This document shows, piece after piece, positions 1 through 6,725 of a stretch of 64,000 nucleotides of DNA; position 1 is the first letter of the stretch; every line of letters starts with the position of its first letter. A model generated the notes under the pieces. It was not told where the DNA came from. It did not search any database and was given only the letters and a program-made list of their open reading frames with translations. The position numbers and the translations under genes were made by a program. The stretch is from contig NZ_FNKE01000001.1 in the NCBI RefSeq assembly GCF_900101445.1, forward strand, positions 372,001 to 436,000, given 5' to 3'. The DNA comes from Streptococcus equinus. Lineage in GTDB: Bacteria; Bacillota; Bacilli; Lactobacillales; Streptococcaceae.

Positions 1-528
1 TTAGCGGCAATAAAAGATATTGATTGGGGTAGTGAACAAGATAAAAAATATTTGCTTATTTGTCTATCTTCGCTTGACTATTCTATTTATTGGTTATTGG
101 ATATATTTTTTAAAAATCCGGTCATTGTAATACCTTTGACAATTTTAATAGCGGTTATAATTAGTTTTTTTATCCCATATTTGGTAGATTTTTTGTATTT
201 TGTAATTAATTGGGTAAGAAAAAAAGAAAAGTTAGGGAAGTTAGAACAAACTTCAATGTATGATGTTTTTGCATCAGATACAAGTTGTCAGAATTGTTTT
301 GTATTTAAATTAGGAGATAGAAATATTCTGTCATCTGGTTATATTTCAACTACTAGTGGAAAGGGAGATGACTTATCTTTGATTCTTTCTCCTTATATTT
401 CTGATAATGACCCAGAAAAATATGCTTTACGTTCAGAAGATGAATTAATTGAATATCTTGACAAAGAAAAAATCCAAGCTAAGATTTATCTTAACTTGGA
501 AAAACAAATTAAATTCATTTATTTTTAG
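1..528 (+). CDS. Phage-borne membrane protein, DUF6338-like (5' end cut by window)
   Basis: The reading frame is open from base 1, so the start lies outside the window; about 175 codons are visible. A strongly hydrophobic stretch (VIVIPLTILIAVIISFF, codons about 41-57) and a second one (YLVDFLYFVINWV) are followed by a soluble C-terminal part with SMYDVFASD and GDRNILSSGYIS. That layout, membrane N-terminus plus small beta-rich tail, resembles the DUF6338 family, but I recognise it only loosely. The gene is clearly more AT-rich than the capsid genes after it and ends just before a strong terminator, so it looks like an accessory (moron) gene of the prophage. A role in lysogenic conversion or superinfection exclusion would be a guess. 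Confidence 0.6.
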   Translation, partial: LAAIKDIDWGSEQDKKYLLICLSSLDYSIYWLLDIFFKNPVIVIPLTILIAVIISFFIPYLVDFLYFVINWVRKKEKLGKLEQTSMYDVFASDTSCQNCFVFKLGDRNILSSGYISTTSGKGDDLSLILSPYISDNDPEKYALRSEDELIEYLDKEKIQAKIYLNLEKQIKFIYF

Positions 529-640
529 GCTTAGGTTGTTGATGGAAAGCTTTTTCAGGAAGTTGTCTTGTTGTTGGACCTTTACTGTTTAAGTACTCAG
601 TATTTTTTTGAGGCTGTGTGTTTCTGTCTAAAAAGTTCAT
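515..640 (-). CDS. Small hydrophilic phage protein, 41 aa, opposite strand
   Basis: A 41-codon frame begins MNFLDRNTQPQKN and ends QQPKPKNK. Its ATG (638-640) has an excellent ribosome binding site on the minus strand, AAAGGAG with about 5 nt spacing, and further upstream an extended -10 box (TGCTATAAT, minus strand). It overlaps the end of the convergent membrane gene by 14 bp. The protein has no hydrophobic segment and is rich in Gln, Lys, Asn and Pro, so it is probably unstructured. I do not recognise the family. It runs against the direction of all neighbouring late genes, suggesting it is expressed separately, possibly in the lysogen. Confidence 0.55.
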   Translation of the reverse strand: MNFLDRNTQPQKNTEYLNSKGPTTRQLPEKAFHQQPKPKNK

Positions 641-688
641 TTTATCTCCTTTCTATAAAAATGGTGGTACATTTTATTATAGCACTTT

Positions 689-714
689 AGCACCCCTGTA
701 GGGGTGCTTTTTTG
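689..714 (+). terminator. Rho-independent terminator after the accessory gene
   Basis: A 9-bp GC-rich stem (AGCACCCCT / AGGGGTGCT) with a 2-nt centre is followed by a T run. On the plus strand it can stop transcription from the membrane gene. On the minus strand it sits just upstream of the promoter of the 41-aa gene. Confidence 0.75.
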
Positions 715-953
715 TGTGCTTAAAAAGGTGTTGAAATGGCAATTCTAAGGCTTTGTTTATTGATTTTGTGGGTAGTTCATTTAAAATCTTCTAAAAAGGG
801 AGTATTTTTTAAAGAGCGGAAAATATGCGTTTTTTTCGTGAGAGAATTGTATCGTGGAAATTTAGGAAGTAGGGGTGCTAGTGTTCTAGCGCTCCTTTTT
901 TAGTACCACTAGAAAGGAGTATCTCTGATGACAAAGTCAGGGCTATCTAATAT
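715..953. other. Intergenic stretch before the head operon
   Basis: This stretch holds a second terminator (871-902, stem GGGGTGCTAG / CTAGCGCTCC, then T6) and a ribosome binding site (AAAGGAG, 913-919). A 55-codon frame at 736-903 (MAILRLCLLILWVV...) has a weak ribosome site, but its last codons are the terminator hairpin, so I do not count it as a gene. With the terminator at 689, this forms an insulated boundary between the accessory cassette and the head genes. Confidence 0.5.
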
Positions 954-957
954 GTGA
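928..957 (+). CDS. Possible 9-codon leader peptide coupled to the portal start
   Basis: An ATG with a well-spaced AAAGGAG upstream opens a 9-codon frame (MTKSGLSNM). Its last codons read ATGTGA, with the stop TGA overlapping the GTG start of the portal gene. The portal GTG has no ribosome site of its own, so portal translation may depend on re-initiation after this mini-frame. An alternative is that this is the leftover 3' end of the terminase gene, displaced by the upstream accessory cassette. Confidence 0.35.
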   Translation: MTKSGLSNM

Positions 958-2162
958 GTCTTTTAGATTATTTTAAATTCCAACGAGCACCTACATTTTC
1001 TGATACAGATGATGGTGAAACAAGTGAACTTAGCAAAAATATCTCATTGAAATATGGTGCCTTGAACAAGGTTTCTAACTATGTAGGTCGGGGTGTTTCT
1101 AAAGCAAAATTTGTTTTAAAAGGCTCTGATGCTGAGAAACTTAATGATTGGTTATATAAGCTGAATGTTGAACCCAATCCTAATCAAACAGCTTCTGAAT
1201 TTCTTGGTGAAATTGGTAAGGCTATGATTGAAGATGGTGAGGTCATGGTTGTTGTTTATAAAGGCAATCTTTATGTAGCGGATAGTTACAGTAAAGAAGA
1301 GGAGAGTTTAGAGGGAAATAAGTATCATGTGACATCTATTCAAGGGATGAACTTCGATGAATACTTTGATGCAGATGAGGTTATTCTTCTAAAAAATGAA
1401 AATGATAGTTTAAACAATTATCTTGAAAAACTTTGGGCGGATTATGGTGAGCTTTTAGGTCGTGTGATTAATCGACAAAAAACAGCTAACCAAATCCGTT
1501 TTGCTTTCTCTCAACCTAAAAACAAGATTCGTGAGATGGCGCAAGAAGCTGTAGATGGTGAGGCTAAGAGGGAATCGAATCAGCAACGTTTCTTTAACAG
1601 GGTTGTTAAGAAAATTAAAACTGAGTCCGTTGTTGGAATTCCTCTAGGTGATAAAAACAGCTATGAGGAATTTTCTAGTAAGGGTAGCGGTCGGGTTACT
1701 TTTATTGAAGATATTGATGGTTTGCTAACTCAATATGTAGATGACATCTGCCAGGTTATTGGTCTTCCGCCTGCTTTAATACATGGTGAGATGGCAGATA
1801 ATGAGAAAAACTATGAGATGGCTGTTGAAATGGTTTTTGAACCAATTCTTCAAAAATTCTTGGATGGTTTACAACGTGCGATTTTTACTGAAGAACAGTA
1901 CAAAAGTGGAAATCGCATTAAATTTACAGGTCTTCATCGGTATAACTTGTTTGATGTAGCTACATCAGGTGATAAGTTGATTGCTGCGGGTCTTGCAATG
2001 GCAGATGAGATACGTGAGGAAATTGGTCTTGAACCTCTCCCTAATGGTTTGGGGCAACGCTTGTATATCACTAAAAACTATTTAGAAATGAGGGTAGAAG
2101 GAGGAACTAAGGATAATGAAGAAAATCGAAATCAAGGGAGCGATAACGATGAACGATTATAA
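954..2162 (+). CDS. Phage portal protein
   Basis: This 402-aa protein is a siphovirus portal (HK97-like Phage_portal family). It would form the ring at the capsid vertex through which DNA is packaged and ejected. The start is a GTG (MSLLDYFKF). Family features are the N-terminal segment SLKYGALNKVSNYVGRGVSK, the central GVDDICQVIGLPPALIHG-like stretch (YVDDICQVIGLPPALIHGE, about residue 265) and a charged C-terminus. It is followed directly, with a 47-bp overlap, by the ClpP-type protease and then the major capsid gene, the classic portal-protease-capsid order. The terminase must lie upstream of the window. Confidence 0.9.
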   Translation: MSLLDYFKFQRAPTFSDTDDGETSELSKNISLKYGALNKVSNYVGRGVSKAKFVLKGSDAEKLNDWLYKLNVEPNPNQTASEFLGEIGKAMIEDGEVMVVVYKGNLYVADSYSKEEESLEGNKYHVTSIQGMNFDEYFDADEVILLKNENDSLNNYLEKLWADYGELLGRVINRQKTANQIRFAFSQPKNKIREMAQEAVDGEAKRESNQQRFFNRVVKKIKTESVVGIPLGDKNSYEEFSSKGSGRVTFIEDIDGLLTQYVDDICQVIGLPPALIHGEMADNEKNYEMAVEMVFEPILQKFLDGLQRAIFTEEQYKSGNRIKFTGLHRYNLFDVATSGDKLIAAGLAMADEIREEIGLEPLPNGLGQRLYITKNYLEMRVEGGTKDNEENRNQGSDNDERL

Positions 2163-2907
2163 AGAGGTTTATAAATCTCGTAATCGTGCTTGTTTTGCTC
2201 CAGAAGATTTAGTACTTCCAGAAAACGGTGAAGATGTTGAAGTTCATATCAATTCTGGAGGTGGAATGGTTTTTGCGGGTAGTGAAATTTACACTGCGCT
2301 TAAATCATATCCTGGGAAAGTAACTGTGAAGATTGTTGGGATGGCAGCGAGTGCAGCTAGTGTTATTGCGATGGCTGGTGATGAGGTTCAGATTAGTCCT
2401 ACAGCACAATTGATGATTCATAATGCGTCAAGTATGGCTAATGGCGACTATAATGCGCTTCATGCTCAAGCAGATGTAGCAAAAAACATTAATACGTCTA
2501 TTGCGAATGCTTATGTTCTAAAAACAGGAAAATCACTTGATGAGTTACTTGATTTAATGAACCAAACAACATATTTCACGGCGCAACAAGCTGTTGAGGC
2601 TGGTTTTGCGGATAAAATCATGTTTCAGGATGGAATGGTATCGGATTATGTAGCAAGTATGGAGGATGTTATTCCAGATAGTATCATTGCTGAACTATAT
2701 GAGAAAGATACAAGTTCTACTGATGCACTTCTTAAACAGATTATGGGACGTTTGGATGACATGGAAGAACGTCTTGATAGCAAAAACGTTGGAGATGTGC
2801 CTGTAAATGTTACTGTTGATACTAAAAAATTAGTAGAAGCTTTGAAAGAAGCACAACACAACCCGATGGATGATAGTCCATTTGGGAAATTTTTTAACAC
2901 AAAATAA
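2116..2907 (+). CDS. ClpP-like head maturation protease
   Basis: A 263-aa S14-family serine protease of the type that phages use to cleave scaffold from capsid subunits. The ClpP fold is visible in VHINSGGGMVFAGSEIYTAL (about residue 43), with the nucleophile Ser79 in GMAASAAS and the catalytic His102 in LMIHNAS. The C-terminal 60 residues are a linker and coiled region (IMGRLDDMEERLDSK) absent from housekeeping ClpP. The ATG at 2116 has GGAGG upstream and lies inside the end of the portal gene. An internal ATG at 2149 (MNDYKEVYK) is an alternative start. Confidence 0.88.
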   Translation: MKKIEIKGAITMNDYKEVYKSRNRACFAPEDLVLPENGEDVEVHINSGGGMVFAGSEIYTALKSYPGKVTVKIVGMAASAASVIAMAGDEVQISPTAQLMIHNASSMANGDYNALHAQADVAKNINTSIANAYVLKTGKSLDELLDLMNQTTYFTAQQAVEAGFADKIMFQDGMVSDYVASMEDVIPDSIIAELYEKDTSSTDALLKQIMGRLDDMEERLDSKNVGDVPVNVTVDTKKLVEALKEAQHNPMDDSPFGKFFNTK

Positions 2908-2917
2908 GGAGAAATAA

Positions 2918-4075
2918 ATGGTTATTAATTTAAAAGAAACGCCTAAATACATGGAAGCCATGAACACTTTGGCTGAAAAAATGGCAAATGGGGCAACTGT
3001 TGATGAACAAAAAGAGCTTTTTGCGAATGCTTTTGAAGTTCTTGGTCAAGAGTTGCAAGACATGACTGAAACTCAATTGAAAAATCTTTTTGAGGAACGC
3101 AATTCAAATGCTTCACTTACTGCAGAAGAAATTAATTTCTTCAACGAAGTGACAAAACCTGAGGATAATACAGGTGTTAAAACTGAAAAAATTATCCCAG
3201 AAGAAATTATGATTCGAGTATTTGAAGACTTGAAAGTCGAGCACCCTCTTCTTTCAAATATCAAATTCAAAAATGCAGGTCTTCAACTAAAAGCTATTGT
3301 TTCTGAAACAGAAGGAACTGCTGTTTGGGGCGAAATTTATGACGATATTAAAGGTCAATTGAAACAAAAATTTGGTGAAGTTAAATTTGGCATGAACAAA
3401 CTTACTGCCTTTGTAGTTCTTCCTAAAGATGCTCTTAAATTTAGCTATTCTTGGTTGAAACAATTTGTCATTGAACAAATTAAAGAAACAGTTGCTGTTG
3501 CTCTTGAACTTGCGATTGTAAACGGTGATGGTGTGGATAAACCTGTTGGTTTGATTAAAGACCTTGACAAGAGCACAACTGATGGTAAAAAAATCACTTT
3601 TGCTACTGAAAAAGAACCGATTGCAGACTTCTCAGACCTTGATGCTAAAACAGCTCCAACGTTGTTTGCTCCAGTGATGAAATTCCTTTCAGTTGACGAT
3701 AAAGGTAATATTAAAAAAATCGCTGGTAAAGTTTGCTTATTGATTAACCCGATGGACCGTTGGGAATTTGAAGCTAAATTTACTACTCGTACAGACAGTG
3801 GAGTGTACGTAACAACTATTCCAAACGGTGTTAAATTGATTGAAACATTGGCTTTGGCACAAGGTAAAGGAATTATGTACGTTTCTGACCGTTATGATGC
3901 TTTCACAGCTTCTACAGCTCAAATCGAAGAATTTGACCAAACATTTGCTTTGGAAGACTGGATGCTCTATACAGCAAAAGCTTACTACTATGGTAAAGCA
4001 AAAGACAACCATGCTTCTGCAGTAGTTACGCTTGCTAAAGAGGCTACTTCAGGAAAAGCATCAGGTAAAGCTTAA
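2918..4075 (+). CDS. Major capsid protein (HK97 fold)
   Basis: A 385-aa phage major head protein. Residues 1 to about 75 are a charged, helical delta/scaffold-like region (MANGATVDEQKELFANAFEVL) likely removed by the protease encoded just upstream. The mature part begins around VKTEKIIPEEIMIRVFEDL, the usual start of HK97-type capsid domains, and continues with ELAIVNGDGVDKPVGLIKDL. An AAGGAG site sits before the ATG. The GCT/GAA/GGT-rich codon use differs from the flanking accessory genes and suggests high expression. Confidence 0.92.
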   Translation: MVINLKETPKYMEAMNTLAEKMANGATVDEQKELFANAFEVLGQELQDMTETQLKNLFEERNSNASLTAEEINFFNEVTKPEDNTGVKTEKIIPEEIMIRVFEDLKVEHPLLSNIKFKNAGLQLKAIVSETEGTAVWGEIYDDIKGQLKQKFGEVKFGMNKLTAFVVLPKDALKFSYSWLKQFVIEQIKETVAVALELAIVNGDGVDKPVGLIKDLDKSTTDGKKITFATEKEPIADFSDLDAKTAPTLFAPVMKFLSVDDKGNIKKIAGKVCLLINPMDRWEFEAKFTTRTDSGVYVTTIPNGVKLIETLALAQGKGIMYVSDRYDAFTASTAQIEEFDQTFALEDWMLYTAKAYYYGKAKDNHASAVVTLAKEATSGKASGKA

Positions 4076-4097
4076 GGAGTTAGATGAGGTGTAGTGT

Positions 4098-4397
4098 ATG
4101 GCTATTGATGTAGAGAAATTTGCTAGTGAAAATTTAGACGCTTTTAAAGAACGTATGCGTATCAGTAATAATGAGGAAGATGATAATCTTAAGCGAATGT
4201 TACGCTCTAGTATCGTAGCCATCGTGCTTCTTGTCGGTGCTACTGAAGTAGAGGATATGCTTACGGAGCTTGTTTTTGAACGTGCTCGGTATGTATATCA
4301 TGATGCGTTAGATGAGTTTCAGCGTAATTATAGTTCCGAAATTGAGCTACAGTATCTTATTAATAAGTTGAAAGGGGAAAAGGACGATGATGCGTAA
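4098..4397 (+). CDS. Head-tail connector protein, gp6-like
   Basis: A 99-aa alpha-helical protein (MAIDVEKFASENLDAFKERMRISN...) directly after the capsid gene. Its size, position and helix-rich composition with the ERARYVYHDALDEF segment match the HK97 gp6/SPP1 gp15 connector family, which docks under the portal. It overlaps the next gene by 11 bp. Confidence 0.75.
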   Translation: MAIDVEKFASENLDAFKERMRISNNEEDDNLKRMLRSSIVAIVLLVGATEVEDMLTELVFERARYVYHDALDEFQRNYSSEIELQYLINKLKGEKDDDA

Positions 4398-4758
4398 AAA
4401 GAGTATTAAGAGTGAGACTACCCATAACGGCACTCTTAATACGCCTGTCGAGTTTTGTTCAACTAAAGTTGCTTCTGGGTTGCATAAGCATGGGACTACA
4501 AACAAAGTTGAATATAAAGCGTGGGCGGAGATATATAACTCCTCTTTGAAGGATATTGAGATTTTGAAGAGTCGTGGGGTCAAGAAGTCCGTGACTATCA
4601 TAATCCGTGACCCATATGGCGCATACCAGACAGATAATAAGCATGTCGTGATGATTCATTCGCCACGATATGCTGGGGTTGTCTGGAAAATCGAAGATAT
4701 CCGTCCAAAGGGTGGATATATTACTTTTCTATTGAATGGTGATAACGATGGCGTTTAG
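4387..4758 (+). CDS. Phage head closure / head-tail joining protein
   Basis: A 123-aa protein with the beta-rich profile of SPP1 gp16-type stoppers: TPVEFCSTK, KVEYKAWAEIYNSSLKDIEI, VTIIIRDPYG, VVWKIEDIRPKGGYITFLL. Such proteins seal the connector channel and form the interface with the tail. It lies between the gp6-like connector and the gp10-like protein, the canonical position. Two adjacent ATGs (4387 and 4390) are possible starts. Confidence 0.75.
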   Translation: MMRKKSIKSETTHNGTLNTPVEFCSTKVASGLHKHGTTNKVEYKAWAEIYNSSLKDIEILKSRGVKKSVTIIIRDPYGAYQTDNKHVVMIHSPRYAGVVWKIEDIRPKGGYITFLLNGDNDGV

Positions 4759-5173
4759 AGGTATCAGTGTTACAGGCGTTGAGGATGTTTTACTTGCGAT
4801 AAACAATAAACTTGGTAAGACACGGCGAGAAAGAATATCCAGAGAGGCTATTAACACTGCTGCTGAATTGGCTGAAAAAGACCTGAAAGAAACAACAATG
4901 GCTTTCCAAGATACAGGAAGGACTACTGATGAAACAACACATTCAAGAGCTCGTAAGATTGGTGGAGAGTTCTACCAAGTTAAAGTCGGTTGGGGACCTG
5001 GTTCTCGTTGGCGATTAGAACATTTGAATGAGTTTGGTTTTGTTCGGAATGGTCGCTCGTATCCACCGAATGGCAATATCCGAGGTTTTGGTAAACTTAG
5101 GGTTTTTGCTGAGGAACAAAAAACAGTTTACGTGGAACGTATGGAAGATAAATTGAAGGAGTTGGCTCGATGA
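4748..5173 (+). CDS. HK97 gp10-like head-tail / tail component
   Basis: About 141 aa beginning MAFRGISVTGVEDVLLAI, with NTAAELAEKDLKETTMAF and LEHLNEFGFVRNGRSYPPNG, the signature of the HK97-gp10/SPP1 gp17-region family. An in-frame start 12 nt upstream (4736) exists. I prefer 4748 because the ATG overlaps the stop of the preceding gene, suggesting translational coupling. Its 3' end overlaps the next gene in an ATGA junction. Confidence 0.75.
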   Translation: MAFRGISVTGVEDVLLAINNKLGKTRRERISREAINTAAELAEKDLKETTMAFQDTGRTTDETTHSRARKIGGEFYQVKVGWGPGSRWRLEHLNEFGFVRNGRSYPPNGNIRGFGKLRVFAEEQKTVYVERMEDKLKELAR

Positions 5174-5559
5174 GTATGATGGATAAAATTTTTGAAGAGT
5201 TTCTGAAATCTGACAAGCTAAAGGCTATTGATGATTTTGGAGGAATTAAGGATTTTGTAAGACCAGAAGGGCTTGATTCTGACGCTTCAAGTGTCGTGAT
5301 TATTCCTTTAATGAGTCCTGCACAAGCTAGTTTTGGTAGTGATACGCCTCTACGTAAGAAGTTTTTATTTCAGATTAACGTAGAGACGACTGATTACGAT
5401 GAGACAAAATTGGTCGCTAGAGAGGTTGAAAAGGCAATGCTTGCATTGTCTTTTTTTCAACAATCTGGCGGGTTAGATGAATATTTTGAGGAAACTGGGC
5501 GTTATGTTGATGCCCGAACATATCGAGGCTTTAGCGATATGTATGATTTAGATTATTAG
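5170..5559 (+). CDS. Tail terminator-like protein (DUF806 type)
   Basis: A 129-aa protein (MSMMDKIFEEFLKSDKLKAI...), resembling DUF806 proteins encoded just before the major tail protein in streptococcal and lactococcal siphophages. The expected role is to cap the tail tube at the head-proximal end. It starts in an ATGA overlap with the previous gene and is followed after 10 bp by the major tail protein. Confidence 0.65.
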   Translation: MSMMDKIFEEFLKSDKLKAIDDFGGIKDFVRPEGLDSDASSVVIIPLMSPAQASFGSDTPLRKKFLFQINVETTDYDETKLVAREVEKAMLALSFFQQSGGLDEYFEETGRYVDARTYRGFSDMYDLDY

Positions 5560-5569
5560 GAGGAAAACA

Positions 5570-6151
5570 ATGACTTTAGTCGGTTTTGAAAAAATGAAAA
5601 TTCGCATTCTTGATGGTGCTGCACCTAAACTAGGTGAAAATCTTTTTGTAATTGAAGGTAAAAAAGGTGAAGGTGCTACTCAAACAGCAAATATCACAGG
5701 TCTTTCAAGCGAACCCGTGAAAACTTATGGTAGTAACTCTGCTTACTACACTTCTCGTAAAGGTGTAGGTGATGTAAAAGCTGAAATTACTGCAGTGGAT
5801 GTACCTTTTGCGGTGCAAAACGCAATTCTTGGTCGTAAAAAGAAAAACGGCTTGACTGTAGGTGGAGCAGATACTGAACCACCATTGTGTTCAATTGCCT
5901 TCTTCTCAGAAGACCCACACGGTACTGAATTTGGTATTGGTCTATATTGTGGTGTGTTTGCTATGGATGGCATCGAACTTAACACTAAAAAAGGTGAAAA
6001 AGAAGAGCTTGCTAGCGATAGCTTGACATTTACTGCAGAAGGTAGCGATGCACCAGAAAGCAAAGGGGATTACTACGCAATGGCTGCTGGTGAAGAAGAA
6101 ATTGCTTTGCTTGATAAAGCTATGCAATTTGAAGTTAAAGCTACTGCGTAA
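5570..6151 (+). CDS. Major tail tube protein
   Basis: A 193-aa protein preceded by a strong AGGAGG site and carrying the expected sequence for a siphovirus tail tube subunit: VGFEKMKIRILDGAAPK, SAYYTSRKGVGDVKAEITAVDVP, GIGLYCGVFAMDGIELNTKKGEKEELASDSLTFTAEG (in segments). Its place before the chaperone pair and tape measure gene confirms the call. Codon use is highly biased, as in the capsid gene. Confidence 0.88.
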   Translation: MTLVGFEKMKIRILDGAAPKLGENLFVIEGKKGEGATQTANITGLSSEPVKTYGSNSAYYTSRKGVGDVKAEITAVDVPFAVQNAILGRKKKNGLTVGGADTEPPLCSIAFFSEDPHGTEFGIGLYCGVFAMDGIELNTKKGEKEELASDSLTFTAEGSDAPESKGDYYAMAAGEEEIALLDKAMQFEVKATA

Positions 6152-6166
6152 TTTAAGGGAGTTTGT

Positions 6167-6194
6167 GGAGAGGTTTATCCTCTCCTATTTTTTT
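6167..6194 (+). terminator. Hairpin with T run between tail tube and chaperone genes
   Basis: GGAGAGG and CCTCTCC form a 7-bp stem with a small TTTAT loop, followed by TATTTTTTT. It lies in the only sizeable gap of the tail operon. As a partial terminator it would lower expression of the downstream tail genes relative to the abundant tail tube protein. Confidence 0.65.
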
Positions 6195-6208
6195 GAAAGG
6201 AAAGAAAG

Positions 6209-6550
6209 ATGACTAAACTATCAATTACTTTATTTGACGAAAATGGAGATAAGGTTTCTTACGAACAAGATAAAGTTCCAGGTAAACGTGTATTGGATTT
6301 CTGGGAGTTGCAAGAGAAGTATGCTAATCCAGACTACACGCCTAAACAAAATCTTTTAGACCGTGTGGACTTTGTTGCTTCACTATTTGACCAAAAAGCT
6401 GTAACACCAGATGCTATTTTGAATGGTTTGAACGCATGGGAGCTTGAAGAAACTGTCGACAATCTCATCTTGAAAGCTGTAGGGGTACGTCATGAAGACG
6501 ACCCAAAGGAGCTGGTATCTCCCCTAGAGAAGGAAAAGAGCGATTCTTAG
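6209..6550 (+). CDS. Tail assembly chaperone gpG
   Basis: A 113-aa protein (MTKLSITLFDENGDKVSYEQ) between the major tail protein and the tape measure gene. By position and size it is the short form of the tail assembly chaperone that coats the tape measure protein while the tube polymerises. It ends EKSDS in frame 0; a -1 slip at 6502-6508 makes the longer form. Confidence 0.8.
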   Translation: MTKLSITLFDENGDKVSYEQDKVPGKRVLDFWELQEKYANPDYTPKQNLLDRVDFVASLFDQKAVTPDAILNGLNAWELEETVDNLILKAVGVRHEDDPKELVSPLEKEKSDS

Positions 6551-6723
6551 GTCTAGTCAAAGATTTAACAACTAGTGGGAACGGTTTTACTGTCAATGAT
6601 GTGATGGAAACGGATTTTCAAACATTGGTTGATGTTTTGAATGCTAAATCATCAGAAGAAAGTAAGAAAGAACAGTCCGTAGTACCACTAAGTGAATTTG
6701 TACAAACTGTAGGAGGAGGTTAA
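6209..6723 (+). CDS. Tail assembly chaperone gpGT (programmed -1 frameshift product)
   Basis: In frame 0 the codons read C CCA AAG at 6502-6508, a canonical X XXY YYZ slippery heptamer. A -1 slip yields CCC AAA and continues in an open frame of 71 sense codons (GAGISPREGKERFLGL, then LTTSGNGFTVNDVMETDFQ) to TAA at 6721-6723, 2 nt before the tape measure ATG. The fusion would be 171 aa, joined 6209-6508 / 6508-6723. A small hairpin (GGAG/CTCC, 6508-6522) follows the slip site. Lambda gpG/gpGT is the known parallel. Confidence 0.8.
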
Positions 6724-6725
6724 AA

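Noticed and set aside
736-903. 55-codon frame (MAILRLCLLILWVV...) before the portal gene
   Set aside because: Weak ribosome site, no recognisable family, and its 3' third is the terminator hairpin at 871-902; more likely chance.
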